From Rhizobium sp. (lineage in GTDB: Bacteria; Pseudomonadota; Alphaproteobacteria; Rhizobiales; Rhizobiaceae), in assembly GCA_003527225.1 (NCBI GenBank), contig DPXQ01000132.1, forward strand, positions 1-53,803: a stretch of DNA of 53,803 bases, read 5' to 3'. Below the pieces are notes generated by a model. That model did no database searches and was not told where the DNA came from. It worked only from the letters and a program-made list of their open reading frames with translations. Shown here one piece after another: positions 1 to 11,520 of this stretch. How positions within the stretch are numbered: position 1 is the stretch's first letter; every line of letters starts with the position of its first letter. A program made the position numbers and the translations under genes.

Positions 1-2273
1 CCCTTGACGTTGAAGGAGAAGCGGCCCGGCTGGTAGCCGCGCGCCTTGGCTTCCGGCAGGCCGGCATACCAGTCGCGGATCGGCGTGAATGCGCCCGTAT
101 AGGTCGCCGGGTTGGAACGCGGCGTGCGGCCGATCGGCGACTGGTCGATGTCGATCACCTTGTCGATGAATTCGAAGCCGTCGATCCGGTCGTGATCGGC
201 CGGGTTTTCGCGCGCGCCCATCACGCGCCGCGCCGCCGCCTTGTAGAGCGTCTCGATCAGGAATGTCGATTTGCCGCCGCCGGAAACCCCAGTGACTGCG
301 GTGAAGACCCCAAGGGGAATGCTGGCGGTGACGTTTTTCAGGTTGTTGCCGCGCGCGCCGATCACCTTGATCTGCTGGCCCTTCTTCGGCTTGCGCCGTT
401 GGGCGGGGACCGGAACTCCGAGTTCACCCGACAGATATTTGCCGGTCAGCGAATTCGGATTGGCCATGATCTCGGCCGGCACGCCTTGCGCGACGACATG
501 TCCGCCGTGAATGCCTGCCGCCGGGCCGATATCGACCACGTAGTCGGCGGTCATGATCGCGTCCTCGTCGTGCTCGACGACGATCACCGTGTTGCCGATG
601 TCGCGCAGGTGCTTCAGCGTCTCGAGAAGACGCGCATTGTCGCGCTGGTGCAGGCCGATCGACGGTTCGTCGAGCACGTAGAGCACGCCCGTCAACCCCG
701 AGCCGATCTGCGAGGCAAGCCGGATGCGCTGGCTCTCGCCGCCGGACAGCGTGCCGGAATTGCGCGACATCGAGAGATAGTCGAGGCCGACATCGTTCAG
801 GAAGCGCAGGCGCTCGCGGATTTCCTTGAGGATACGCACCGCGATCTCGTTCTGCTTGTCGGACAGTTTCGCAGGCAGCGCCTCGAACCAGCTTCCCGCC
901 ACCCGGATCGACATCTCGGTGACTTCGCCGATATGCAGCCCGTTGATCTTGACGGCGAGCGCCTCCGGCTTGAGGCGATATCCGGCGCAGGCGGGGCAGG
1001 GGGCCGCCGACATGTAGCGTTCGATTTCCTCGCGCGCCCAGGCGCTGTCGGTCTCCTTCCAGCGCCGCTCGAGATTGGGCACGATGCCCTCGAATGTCTT
1101 GGTCGTGGTGTAGGAGCGGGCCCCGTCGGCATAGTGGAAATCGATCTTCTCGTCCGTGCCGTGCAGGATGGCCTTTTGCGCCGTCTCGCTCAGATCCGAC
1201 CACTTGTTCGACAGCTTGAACCCATAGGCCGCGCCGAGCGCTTCCAGGGTCTGGTTGTAGTAGGGCGAGGAAGACTTCGCCCAGGGCGCGACCGCGCCGT
1301 CGTTCAGTCGCCGCTGCGGTTCCGGTATGATCAGCGCCTCGTCGATCTTCTGTTGCGAGCCGAGCCCGTCGCAGGTCGGGCAGGCGCCGAAGGGATTGTT
1401 GAAGGAAAAGAGCCTGGGCTCGATTTCGGAAATCGTGAAGCCGGAAACCGGACAGGCGAACTTTTCCGAGAACAGCACGCGCTCGTGGGTCTCGTTCAGC
1501 GACTTGTTGGCCGAACCGCCGGCGGATGTTTCCTCGGGCGGCAGCGGCTTGTCCGCGAACTCCGCGATCGCCAGCCCGTCGGCGAGCCTCAGGCAGGTTT
1601 CCAGGCTGTCGGCGAGCCGCGTGCCGATGTCGTTGCGCACCACGACGCGATCGACCACGATGTCGATGTCGTGCTTGTATTTCTTGTCCAGCGTCGGCGC
1701 TTCGGCGATCTCGTAGAACTGGCCGTCGATCTTGACCCGCTGGAAACCCTTCTTCATCAGGTCCGCGAGTTCCTTCTTGTACTCGCCCTTCCGCCCGCGG
1801 ATCATCGGCGCCAGAATATAAAGTCTCGCGCCTTCCTCGAAGGCGAGAATCCGGTCGACCATCTGGCTGACCGTCTGGCTCTCGATCGGCAAGCCCGTCG
1901 CCGGCGAATAGGGCACGCCGACGCGTGCGAACAGCAGGCGCATGTAATCGTAGATCTCGGTGACCGTACCGACCGTCGAACGCGGGTTGCGTGAGGTTGT
2001 CTTCTGCTCGATGGAAATGGCCGGCGAAAGGCCGTCGATCTGGTCGACATCCGGTTTCTGCATCATTTCGAGGAACTGCCGCGCATAGGCGGAGAGGCTC
2101 TCGACATAGCGCCGCTGCCCTTCGGCATAGATCGTATCGAAGGCAAGCGACGATTTCCCCGAGCCCGAAAGCCCGGTCATGACGATCAGCGAGTTGCGCG
2201 GCAGATCGAGGTCGATCCCCTTGAGGTTGTGCTCGCGCGCGCCGCGGATGGAGAGTGTTTTCAGTTCGCTCAT
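1..2273 (-). CDS. uvrA: UvrA, excinuclease ABC subunit A (C-terminus outside window)
   Basis: UvrA is the DNA-damage sensor of nucleotide excision repair: an ABC-type ATPase that binds lesions as a dimer and loads UvrB. The first residues read [20 protein letters not shown], followed closely by a Walker A motif (GLSGSGKSS) and the typical [13 protein letters not shown] stretch. About 757 codons are present of a protein usually near 950-970 residues. The window cuts it at ...GRFSFNVKG, just before the second cysteine-rich region. It is transcribed leftward and divergently from ssb. The 254-bp spacer holds a perfect alphaproteobacterial SOS box, so LexA control is likely. Identification is secure; only the C-terminal part is missing. 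Confidence 0.97.
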   Translation of the reverse strand, partial: MSELKTLSIRGAREHNLKGIDLDLPRNSLIVMTGLSGSGKSSLAFDTIYAEGQRRYVESLSAYARQFLEMMQKPDVDQIDGLSPAISIEQKTTSRNPRSTVGTVTEIYDYMRLLFARVGVPYSPATGLPIESQTVSQMVDRILAFEEGARLYILAPMIRGRKGEYKKELADLMKKGFQRVKIDGQFYEIAEAPTLDKKYKHDIDIVVDRVVVRNDIGTRLADSLETCLRLADGLAIAEFADKPLPPEETSAGGSANKSLNETHERVLFSEKFACPVSGFTISEIEPRLFSFNNPFGACPTCDGLGSQQKIDEALIIPEPQRRLNDGAVAPWAKSSSPYYNQTLEALGAAYGFKLSNKWSDLSETAQKAILHGTDEKIDFHYADGARSYTTTKTFEGIVPNLERRWKETDSAWAREEIERYMSAAPCPACAGYRLKPEALAVKINGLHIGEVTEMSIRVAGSWFEALPAKLSDKQNEIAVRILKEIRERLRFLNDVGLDYLSMSRNSGTLSGGESQRIRLASQIGSGLTGVLYVLDEPSIGLHQRDNARLLETLKHLRDIGNTVIVVEHDEDAIMTADYVVDIGPAAGIHGGHVVAQGVPAEIMANPNSLTGKYLSGELGVPVPAQRRKPKKGQQIKVIGARGNNLKNVTASIPLGVFTAVTGVSGGGKSTFLIETLYKAAARRVMGARENPADHDRIDGFEFIDKVIDIDQSPIGRTPRSNPATYTGAFTPIRDWYAGLPEAKARGYQPGRFSFNVK

Positions 2274-2395
2274 GGACAAGGCTCGATTGGCAGGAGAACA
2301 GTCCTTATTTAGTCATGCGTGCGCCTGTGTCGAGGCGGAATGGAAATTCGGCGGTAACATTTCGATTCGATTGACAGGATCATAGGCAATCACTA

Positions 2396-2410
2396 GAACA
2401 AATAAAGAAC
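2396..2410. promoter_or_regulatory. SOS box (LexA operator) between uvrA and ssb
   Basis: The sequence GAACAAATAAAGAAC matches the alphaproteobacterial LexA operator GAAC-N7-GAAC exactly (half-sites 2396-2399 and 2407-2410). It lies 122 bp from the uvrA start and 117 bp from the ssb start, so one operator could control both divergent genes. That LexA binds here is inferred from the motif and from the DNA-repair function of both genes. Confidence 0.85.
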
Positions 2411-2527
2411 ATATTTCGTTGTGGATTAATGGTGATGAATTCCCATAGCCCGGCGGGATTGGTTTAAGGTGATCGGGATTTCCATTTTTCGGCGCCGCGC
2501 GGTCGGCGCATCTATAGGGTGTGTGTT

Positions 2528-3034
2528 ATGGCTGGCAGCGTGAACAAGGTAATTCTGATCGGAAATCTCGGCGCGGATCCGGAAATCCGCCGCACCCAGG
2601 ATGGCCGCCCGATCGCCAACCTGCGCATCGCGACCTCGGAAAGCTGGCGCGATCGCAATACCGGCGAGCGCAAGGAAAAGACCGAGTGGCACACCGTGGT
2701 GATCTTCAATGAAGGTCTCTGCAAGGTCGCCGAGCAATATTTGAAAAAGGGCTCCACGGTCTATATCGAGGGTCAGTTGCAGACCCGCAAGTGGCAGGAC
2801 CAGAGCGGCCAGGATCGCTATTCTACGGAGGTCGTCCTGCAGGGCTTCAATTCGAACCTGACCATGCTCGGAGGTCGCGGCGAGGGCGGTGGCGCCTCGC
2901 GCGGCGGCAGCGATTTCGGCGGCGACGATTACGGCGCGCCGGCTCCCCAACGCGGCGGCCAGCAGCGGGGCGGTGCTAGCGCTCCTCCGTCGGGCGGCTT
3001 CTCCAGGGATCTCGACGACGACATCCCGTTCTGA
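2528..3034 (+). CDS. ssb: Single-stranded DNA-binding protein SSB
   Basis: SSB coats single-stranded DNA during replication, recombination and repair, and recruits partners through its C-terminal tail. The 168-residue product opens [20 protein letters not shown], the standard OB-fold start, followed by ESWRD and [10 protein letters not shown] Gly/Arg/Gln-rich linker follows, and the protein ends in the acidic tip DLDDDIPF, the partner-docking peptide. The ATG at 2528 was chosen over a GTG nine bases upstream because the family starts with MAGSVNKV. It is divergent from uvrA with a shared SOS box, and a strong intrinsic terminator follows within 6 bp. Confidence 0.97.
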   Translation: MAGSVNKVILIGNLGADPEIRRTQDGRPIANLRIATSESWRDRNTGERKEKTEWHTVVIFNEGLCKVAEQYLKKGSTVYIEGQLQTRKWQDQSGQDRYSTEVVLQGFNSNLTMLGGRGEGGGASRGGSDFGGDDYGAPAPQRGGQQRGGASAPPSGGFSRDLDDDIPF

Positions 3035-3039
3035 TCGGC

Positions 3040-3064
3040 AGCGGCGCTTCGGCGCCGCTTTTTT
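3040..3064 (+). terminator. Rho-independent terminator of ssb
   Basis: An 8-bp perfect stem (AGCGGCGC / GCGCCGCT, 3040-3047 with 3052-3059) closes a stable TTCG loop and runs straight into six T residues. It starts six bases after the ssb stop codon. Confidence 0.92.
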
Positions 3065-3363
3065 GTTGCCTCGGGCCGTCGGCCAGAAGGCAGGCCGGAT
3101 GCTTGATTGGCGACGGCGAGGGCGATATTCTTGCCTACGGCGTCGCTCCTTCGATGTCAGCCCGGCCGTGGCGGCCGGGAGCAATCCGACAAAATTCCGG
3201 GACCTCCATGCGCCTGATCCGTTAGCGACCCTGACCACGATACCGTTCCGCGATCTTGGCTGACCTCTAAGGGCAGCGAGCGGGGGCGCATGTCTTTGGT
3301 CAACGTCCGGATTCAGTGGCCCGCCATGCGGGGTCCCGATCCGGCACTATCGGATACACAATC
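3065..3363. other. Intergenic stretch between ssb terminator and hydrolase gene
   Basis: No gene could be supported here. Reading frames that cross it lack a credible ribosome-binding site and show no recognisable protein. It presumably carries the promoter of the hydrolase gene, but no clear promoter boxes are seen. Confidence 0.5.
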
Positions 3364-4233
3364 ATGGAAAAATACATCTACGGCCGCGCCGAGCGCGGCA
3401 CCATTCGCTCGGGCGCCTTCGAGCTCGGCTACAGCGCGGAGGGGCAGGGTATCCCGCTGCTGGTGATCGGCAGCAGCCTCTACTACGCGCGGACATTCTC
3501 GCAGGATCTGCGCCGCTCGGTCCGCTTTCACTTCGTCGATCACCGCTGCTTCGCCCGACCGCTCGGCAACGTGGATACTGCGGATTTCGCCTTCGATACG
3601 ATCATCGCCGACATCGAACTGGCGCGGCAGAGTCTGAGTCTCCAGCGCTTCGCCATCCTCGGTCATTCAGGCCACGGCTATATGGCGCTCGAATATGCGC
3701 GCCGCTTTCCCGACCGTGTGTCGCATGTGGTGATGGCCGGGACAGGGCCCAGCCAGAGCCCGGATATGGCAGAACTGTCCGAGCGTCGTTGGGAGTCCGA
3801 GGCATCGCCCCATCGCAAGGCGATTTTTGCTCGTGAAATAGCCAGGCTTGCCGGCGACATCGCGGCGCATCCCGATGAGCGGTTCAAGCACCTGCTGATC
3901 CGGCTCGGCGCGCGCAGCTGGTTCGATGCCGATTTCGACGCGCGCCCTCTCTGGGAGGGCGTGTGGATCAACGACATCGGCTTCGATCATCTGTGGGGCA
4001 AGGTCTTTCGCGATTTCGATATGCATGCCGCCGCGCGCGCGGTTGCGGCACCGGTGCTGTTGACCCTCGGGCGCTACGACTACCTGATCGCGCCGCCGAA
4101 GGCATGGGAACCGTTCAAGACCGATTTCGCCGCGCTGACGGTGGAGATGTTCGAGCGCAGCGCGCATACCATGCAGCTTGAGGAAAAGGAGCGCTTCAGC
4201 GAAGTGCTGCTCGACTTCCTGCGTCGAAGCTGA
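3364..4233 (+). CDS. Alpha/beta-fold hydrolase
   Basis: A 289-residue soluble protein of the alpha/beta hydrolase superfamily. The nucleophile elbow GHSGHG puts the catalytic Ser at residue 102. Further on, LGRYDYL and ERSAHTMQLEE fit the acid and histidine positions of the triad. The overall layout resembles proline iminopeptidase or epoxide-hydrolase-like families, but the substrate cannot be told. The ATG at 3364 (MEKYIYGR) was chosen because the upstream in-frame extension is not protein-like and the fold starts soon after. It is a single gene, convergent with the MarC-family gene across a shared hairpin. Confidence 0.8.
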   Translation: MEKYIYGRAERGTIRSGAFELGYSAEGQGIPLLVIGSSLYYARTFSQDLRRSVRFHFVDHRCFARPLGNVDTADFAFDTIIADIELARQSLSLQRFAILGHSGHGYMALEYARRFPDRVSHVVMAGTGPSQSPDMAELSERRWESEASPHRKAIFAREIARLAGDIAAHPDERFKHLLIRLGARSWFDADFDARPLWEGVWINDIGFDHLWGKVFRDFDMHAAARAVAAPVLLTLGRYDYLIAPPKAWEPFKTDFAALTVEMFERSAHTMQLEEKERFSEVLLDFLRRS

Positions 4234-4240
4234 AAACGGG

Positions 4241-4267
4241 CGCCGGCCGGTGTCATGCCGGCCGGCG
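4241..4267. terminator. Hairpin between convergent hydrolase and marC genes
   Basis: A perfect 10-bp stem (CGCCGGCCGG / CCGGCCGGCG) encloses a 7-base loop. Read leftward it is followed by CCCGTTTTC, so it suits termination of the marC transcript best. It sits between two convergent stop codons and may serve both directions. Confidence 0.7.
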
Positions 4268-4269
4268 TC

Positions 4270-4899
4270 TCAGACCGGGAAGGCCGATTTGATCCCGTCG
4301 ACCACGAACTGCACCGAGAGGGCCGCAAGGATGACACCGAGCAGCCGCGTGAGGATGGCCCGCCCGGTGATCCCCAGGATCCGGTCGAGGCGGTCGGCGA
4401 TAAGAAGTGCCGCCAGGACCAATAGCAGGCAGACCGCAATGACGCCGATCAGCTGCGTGCGCTCGATGGCGCCCGGCATCGCTCCCGCGATCAGGATCGT
4501 GGCCGAGATCGCGCCCGGACCGGCGATCAGCGGCAAGGCGAGGGGAAAGACGGCGAGATTCTGGATGTGATCCTTGGTGATCGCATCTTCCTTCGTCTTT
4601 TCCTTCCGCTCCTGCCGCTTTTCGAAGATCATTTCGAAGGCGATCGCAAACAGCATCAGGCCGCCGGCGATGCGGAAGGCGCCGATGGAAATCCCCAGGA
4701 GACCGAGAACGCTTGCTCCGAAGACGGCGAAAACCGCGAGAATGCAGAAGGCGATCAGCGAGCCGCGCAATGCCACCTGCCGGCGCTGGCTGGGTGTCAT
4801 GCCCTGCGTCAGCCCGACGAAGAGCGGCGCCAGACCGGGTGGGTCGACGGTCACCAAAAGCGTCGTGAAAGCCGTGATCAGCGCTTCCGTGGTTGCCAT
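4270..4899 (-). CDS. MarC family integral membrane protein
   Basis: A 209-residue, very hydrophobic protein with about six membrane segments. It has the family hallmarks TVDPPGLAPLFVGLTQGM near the N-terminus and PLALPLIAGPGAISATI in the middle. A charged loop (EKRQERKEKTKEDAITKDH) separates the two membrane halves. MarC/YchE proteins are inner-membrane proteins of unknown transport function; the old link to multiple antibiotic resistance was not upheld. The ATG at 4899 was chosen over an adjacent TTG; AGGGG lies upstream at good spacing. Confidence 0.88.
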   Translation of the reverse strand: MATTEALITAFTTLLVTVDPPGLAPLFVGLTQGMTPSQRRQVALRGSLIAFCILAVFAVFGASVLGLLGISIGAFRIAGGLMLFAIAFEMIFEKRQERKEKTKEDAITKDHIQNLAVFPLALPLIAGPGAISATILIAGAMPGAIERTQLIGVIAVCLLLVLAALLIADRLDRILGITGRAILTRLLGVILAALSVQFVVDGIKSAFPV

Positions 4900-5086
4900 C
4901 AAGTACCCCTTTCGCCAGACAATTCGGGCAGACTAGCATTTGCCCCGCCATATTTGTCTAGGCATTTGATCGCTTTGCCTTTCCGCCGCCGCAAAAGCCT
5001 GTTCAAAACCTCGTGCGAAATTGGCGCTCCGGCACCCTTTCGGCTATAAAATAACAAGTGATTCTGAATAGAGATCGTGATCTGAT

Positions 5087-7876
<2,790 letters not shown>

Positions 7877-7882
7877 CGAAAA

Positions 7883-7906
7883 ACCCGCCGGAGGAATTCG
7901 GCGGGT
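7883..7906. terminator. Bidirectional hairpin after gyrA
   Basis: An 8-bp perfect stem (ACCCGCCG / CGGCGGGT) with an 8-base loop lies 7 bp after the gyrA stop. On the minus strand it is followed directly by a T-run (TTTTTCG), a textbook terminator for the leftward small genes at 8.0-8.35 kb. On the plus strand the downstream T content is weaker. Confidence 0.8.
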
Positions 7907-8019
7907 GTCCATTTCTTGGGCTGTGAGGTTCGGGGAACTGCGCTGATTGCGCCAGTGTAAACCGACTGCCGCAAGTAGCGTATCCTTGCGGCTCTATGAG
8001 ATTTTGGCCCGAGTGATAC

Positions 8020-8154
8020 TCAAAGGGCGTTTTGGCGTTCCATGACGGACTTGAAGTCTTCGCTCTCGCGGCGCAGGGCAGAGGCGGTCGAGGCCACGGA
8101 GGCGACGAACATGCCGCCGATCAGGGCGGCGAGGACAGTCGATATGATGAACAT
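8020..8154 (-). CDS. Small single-pass membrane peptide (44 aa)
   Basis: An unrecognised 44-residue peptide. It starts MFIISTVLAALIGGMFVASV, an apparent membrane segment, followed by a charged amphipathic tail (LRRESEDFKSVMERQNAL). A purine-rich AGAGAGAG stretch lies just before the ATG. It follows a second small-peptide gene on the same strand, 46 bp upstream, and a minus-strand intrinsic terminator lies about 110 bp downstream. This supports a short leftward transcript with two tiny membrane proteins. No function can be assigned. Confidence 0.55.
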   Translation of the reverse strand: MFIISTVLAALIGGMFVASVASTASALRRESEDFKSVMERQNAL

Positions 8155-8200
8155 GGTCTCTCTCTCTTTCTGCCGGCTGCGGTCTTTCCAAAATTGAAGA

Positions 8201-8353
8201 TCAATGCCCGAAGGTGTGATAAACCGCCGTTATCGGCGGACCGTAGAACTTCGCGGAGCTCGTTTCGTTCATATAGAACGCTACCGAGGTCGCGAGCATC
8301 GTGGACATCGTTGCCATCCAAACCCAGTTAATAAGTGTCACCTTGTCAGGCAT
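8201..8353 (-). CDS. Small membrane peptide (50 aa)
   Basis: An unrecognised 50-residue peptide beginning MPDKVTLINWVWMATMST, with a hydrophobic middle that could span the membrane once and a tail of NETSSAKFYGPPITAVYHTFGH. A good ribosome-binding site (AAGGAT) sits 7 bases before the ATG. The 5' untranslated region carries an imperfect hairpin around 8372-8391. It is the first gene of a probable two-gene leftward unit. Function unknown. Confidence 0.55.
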   Translation of the reverse strand: MPDKVTLINWVWMATMSTMLATSVAFYMNETSSAKFYGPPITAVYHTFGH

Positions 8354-8720
8354 GGTCGTTATCCTTTCAGGAAGCAGGGAATGTTTCCTGCGATAGCAAT
8401 GTGCAGGAACTGCGCTTGTTCCCTTGCACTGTGAAAATGTTAATATCATGGCCTGTCTGAAGCCTGCGTTAATGCCTCGTTCACTCTGTATTCATGTCCC
8501 GCCCCGCCATCCCGCAGTGCAGCAAGATTGCGGAAACCGCTACTCCGAATCCGGTCGGCAGGGAAGAGGAATCTGCGGAAAATGCGGGAGCAGAACGCTT
8601 GGCGGCTTTCCTGTCCGGCCCCGGCGTCATGGAGCGGGCAGGACGGGCACTTAGCCGCCAAGTCACTTGCGATTTGCGCTCTTCCATGACAAAAGGCGTG
8701 AAAACAATCTTCGGGATGCC
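8354..8720. other. Intergenic region between small-peptide gene and coaD
   Basis: No gene is supported here. It should hold the divergent promoters for the leftward small-peptide unit and for coaD. The only structure seen is an imperfect stem near 8372-8391 (GCAGGGAA / TTTCCTGC) in the leader of the small-peptide transcript. Confidence 0.45.
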
Positions 8721-9215
8721 ATGACCATCGCTTTTTATCCTGGATCTTTCGATCCGATGACCAACGGGCATCTGGACGTTCTTGTTCAGTCTCTGAATGT
8801 CGTGTCGAAAGTGATTGTCGCGATCGGCATCCATCCCGGAAAGACGCCGATGTTCTCCTATGAAGAGCGCGCCCGGCTGATCCGCCAATCCCTGAGCGAT
8901 ATACTGCCCGATCGGGCCGGGGATATCTCGGTCGTATCCTTTGACGGTCTTGCGGTGGATGCGGCGCGGCGCAACGGGGCGAGGCTGCTGGTGCGCGGTC
9001 TGCGCGACGGCACCGACCTTGACTATGAGATGCAGATGGCCGGTATGAACTACCAGATGGCGCCCGACCTCCAGACGATCTTCCTGCCGGCCGGTACGGC
9101 CTCGCGGCCCATTACCGCCACATTGGTTCGCCAGATCGCCTCCATGGGCGGAGACGTCAGCGCTTTTGTGCCGGCGTCGGTTCTGGCGGCGCTGAAATCA
9201 AAGCTCGCGTCCTGA
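8721..9215 (+). CDS. coaD: Phosphopantetheine adenylyltransferase
   Basis: Catalyses the fourth step of coenzyme A synthesis, adding AMP from ATP to 4'-phosphopantetheine. The 164-residue protein, normal for the family, starts [19 protein letters not shown] with the nucleotidyltransferase TxGH motif. It carries [15 protein letters not shown] and ends with the [18 protein letters not shown] region that binds the adenylate moiety. It is followed closely by two cyclophilin genes (28 bp), a common alphaproteobacterial order. Confidence 0.96.
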   Translation: MTIAFYPGSFDPMTNGHLDVLVQSLNVVSKVIVAIGIHPGKTPMFSYEERARLIRQSLSDILPDRAGDISVVSFDGLAVDAARRNGARLLVRGLRDGTDLDYEMQMAGMNYQMAPDLQTIFLPAGTASRPITATLVRQIASMGGDVSAFVPASVLAALKSKLAS

Positions 9216-9243
9216 GCTGTTCGAATAACACCACGGAGCCACC

Positions 9244-9816
9244 ATGAAACTGCTTCAACTTGCCTTTGCAGCCGCCCTGGCATTCACAGGTCTTTACGGA
9301 TCGGCCAATGCCCAGTCCAACGAGAACATTCTGACCATCCAGTTGAAGGACGGCCCGGTGGTCGTGGAACTGCTGCCGGAGATCGCGCCGAAGCATGTCG
9401 CGCAGATCAAGGAACTGGCCTCCAAGGGCGAATATGACAATGTCGCCTTCCATCGCGTGATCGACGGCTTCATGGCTCAGACCGGCGATGTCCAGTTCGG
9501 CGACGTGAAGGACGGATACGATCCCGCGCGTGCCGGCACCGGCGGTTCCAGCCTTCCGGACCTTCCGGCGGAGTTTTCCAACGTGCCCTTTGAACGCGGG
9601 ACCGTCGGCATGGCCCGCGCTCAGGACCCGAATTCCGCCAATTCGCAATTCTTCATCATGTTCGCCGATGGCGGCTTCCTCAACGGTCAGTACACTGTTG
9701 TCGGCAAGGTCGTTGCGGGCATGGAATATGTCGACAAGATCAAGCGCGGCGAGGGCGGCAATGGAGAAGTTACCGACCCCGACACCATGATCAAGGTCAC
9801 CGTCGGCAGAAACTGA
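9244..9816 (+). CDS. ppiA: Periplasmic cyclophilin-type peptidyl-prolyl isomerase
   Basis: A 190-residue cyclophilin with a clear signal peptide (MKLLQLAFAAALAFTGLYGSANA, cleavage after ANA), so it is exported to the periplasm, where it speeds cis-trans isomerisation of X-Pro bonds. Catalytic landmarks are FHRVIDGFMAQTGDVQ and NSANSQFFIMFADGGFLNGQYTVVGKVV. It lies between coaD and the cytoplasmic paralogue, with 28-33 bp gaps, probably in one operon. Confidence 0.93.
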   Translation: MKLLQLAFAAALAFTGLYGSANAQSNENILTIQLKDGPVVVELLPEIAPKHVAQIKELASKGEYDNVAFHRVIDGFMAQTGDVQFGDVKDGYDPARAGTGGSSLPDLPAEFSNVPFERGTVGMARAQDPNSANSQFFIMFADGGFLNGQYTVVGKVVAGMEYVDKIKRGEGGNGEVTDPDTMIKVTVGRN

Positions 9817-9849
9817 AAGTGGGCCATAGCCCGAAAGAGGAGTGAATCA

Positions 9850-10359
9850 ATGGCCGAGATCAAGGATCCGGAAAACACCATCATCATGGAAACCACCAAG
9901 GGCAAGGTTGTCATCTCGCTCTTTCCAGACCTTGCGCCCGGCCATGTCGCCCGCATCAAGGAATTGTCGCGGGAAGGGGCCTATGACGGCGTCGTCTTCC
10001 ACCGGGTGATCGAGGACTTCATGGCCCAGACCGGCGACGTCGAGTTCGGCAAGCAGGGCGGCCCGAGCTTCAATCCGGCCCGCGCCGGCATGGGCGGCTC
10101 GTCCAAGCCGGACCTGAAGGCTGAATTCTCGGCGACCCCGCATATCCGTGGTACCTGCTCCATGGCCCGTTCGCAGAGCCCGAACTCGGCCAATTCTCAG
10201 TTCTTCGTCTGCTTCACCGATGCCCCCTGGCTCAACAAACAGTATTCCGTCTGGGGCCAGGTCATCGAGGGCATGGACGTCATCGATCAGATCAAGAAGG
10301 GCGAGCCCGTGCGCGATCCCGACTCGATCGTCTCGATGAAGGTCGCCGCCGACGCCTGA
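9850..10359 (+). CDS. ppiB: Cytoplasmic cyclophilin-type peptidyl-prolyl isomerase
   Basis: A 169-residue cyclophilin without a signal peptide, so cytoplasmic. It shares VVFHRVIEDFMAQTGDVEFG and NSANSQFFVCFTDAPWLNKQYSVWGQVI with the preceding exported paralogue, suggesting an old tandem duplication. A ribosome-binding site (AAAGAGGAG) precedes the ATG. The transcript probably ends at the hairpin 16 bp downstream. Confidence 0.94.
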   Translation: MAEIKDPENTIIMETTKGKVVISLFPDLAPGHVARIKELSREGAYDGVVFHRVIEDFMAQTGDVEFGKQGGPSFNPARAGMGGSSKPDLKAEFSATPHIRGTCSMARSQSPNSANSQFFVCFTDAPWLNKQYSVWGQVIEGMDVIDQIKKGEPVRDPDSIVSMKVAADA

Positions 10360-10374
10360 GGCATACCCCATTGC

Positions 10375-10410
10375 AAACCCGCCTCGGCGTCCTGACGCCC
10401 GGGCGGGTTT
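10375..10410 (+). terminator. Terminator after the coaD-ppiA-ppiB unit
   Basis: A 9-bp stem AAACCCGCC / GGCGGGTTT (10375-10383 with 10402-10410), followed by CGCGTTTTTC. The T-run at the 3' side of the stem and beyond fits an intrinsic terminator. Confidence 0.8.
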
Positions 10411-10437
10411 CGCGTTTTTCCTGAGACCCGAGACCCC

Positions 10438-11520
10438 ATGCGCGTAGACCTTTTCGATTTCGATCTGCCGGAAGAAAACATAGCGCTGCGGCCCGCAAGC
10501 CCGCGCGATGGCGCGCGCATGCTTGTCGTCAGGCCGGATGAAGAGCCGGTTCTCGAAGATCGGCATGTCCGTGAGCTGCCGTCGTTCCTAAAAGCGGGCG
10601 ACGCGCTGGTCTTCAACGACACGAAGGTCATTCCGGCCCAGCTCGAAGGCCGGCGCTTGCGCGAAGGCGCGCCGCAGACGCCCGTATCGGCGACACTTCA
10701 CATGCGCGCCGGCCCGGAGCGTTGGAAGGCGTTTGCGAGGCCTGGAAAGCGTATCAAGGTCGGCGATCGTATCGAATTCGGCCATTCCGGCAATGCCTGC
10801 CTACTTGGAACGCTTGGCGCGGTCGTCGAGGAGAAGGGCGAGGCGGGCGAGGTGACCCTGCGCTTCGATTTTTCCGGTCCCGCGCTCGATGAGGCGATTG
10901 CCACCGTCGGCCATATTCCTCTGCCGCCCTATATCGCATCCAAGCGCGACGAGGACGACAAGGACCGCACCGACTACCAGACGATGTATGCCCGCGAGGA
11001 GGGTGCTGTCGCGGCTCCGACCGCCGGGCTTCATTTCACGCCCGATCTCTTCGCCAGGCTGGATGCCGCCGGCATCGAACGCCATTTCGTCACGCTGCAT
11101 GTCGGGGCAGGTACCTTTCTTCCGGTCAAGGCGGACGACACAGACGATCACAAGATGCATCTGGAACTTGGCCAAGTGAGCGCCGATACGGCCGAAAGGC
11201 TGAATGCGGTCAAGGCGAGGGGCGGTCGCATCGTCTGTGTCGGCACGACCTCGCTCAGGTTGATCGAAAGTGCGACCGATGACACCGGACGGATCCGGCC
11301 CTGGTCCGGTGCGACCGGCATCTTCATCACGCCCGGCTACCGCTTCAAGGCGGTGGACGTGCTGATGACCAATTTTCACCTGCCGAAGTCGACGCTCTTC
11401 ATGCTGGTTTCGGCCTTTGCCGGGCTCGAGACCATGCGCAAGGCCTATGCTCACGCGATCGAAACCGGCTATCGTTTCTATTCCTATGGCGATGCCAGCC
11501 TTCTTTTCCGGAAAGCCTAG
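10438..11520 (+). CDS. queA: S-adenosylmethionine:tRNA ribosyltransferase-isomerase
   Basis: QueA transfers the ribosyl group of SAM to preQ1-modified tRNA to make epoxyqueuosine, the penultimate step in queuosine synthesis. The 360-residue protein has the N-terminal [19 protein letters not shown], then [40 protein letters not shown] and [19 protein letters not shown], all characteristic. Its TAG stop is directly followed by the tgt ATG, so the two steps are translationally coupled. Confidence 0.97.
   Translation: MRVDLFDFDLPEENIALRPASPRDGARMLVVRPDEEPVLEDRHVRELPSFLKAGDALVFNDTKVIPAQLEGRRLREGAPQTPVSATLHMRAGPERWKAFARPGKRIKVGDRIEFGHSGNACLLGTLGAVVEEKGEAGEVTLRFDFSGPALDEAIATVGHIPLPPYIASKRDEDDKDRTDYQTMYAREEGAVAAPTAGLHFTPDLFARLDAAGIERHFVTLHVGAGTFLPVKADDTDDHKMHLELGQVSADTAERLNAVKARGGRIVCVGTTSLRLIESATDDTGRIRPWSGATGIFITPGYRFKAVDVLMTNFHLPKSTLFMLVSAFAGLETMRKAYAHAIETGYRFYSYGDASLLFRKA

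Noticed and set aside
192..1994. 600-codon open frame opposite uvrA
   Set aside because: It lies antisense to an unmistakable uvrA. Long antisense frames are common in high-GC genes, and its product has no recognisable domain.
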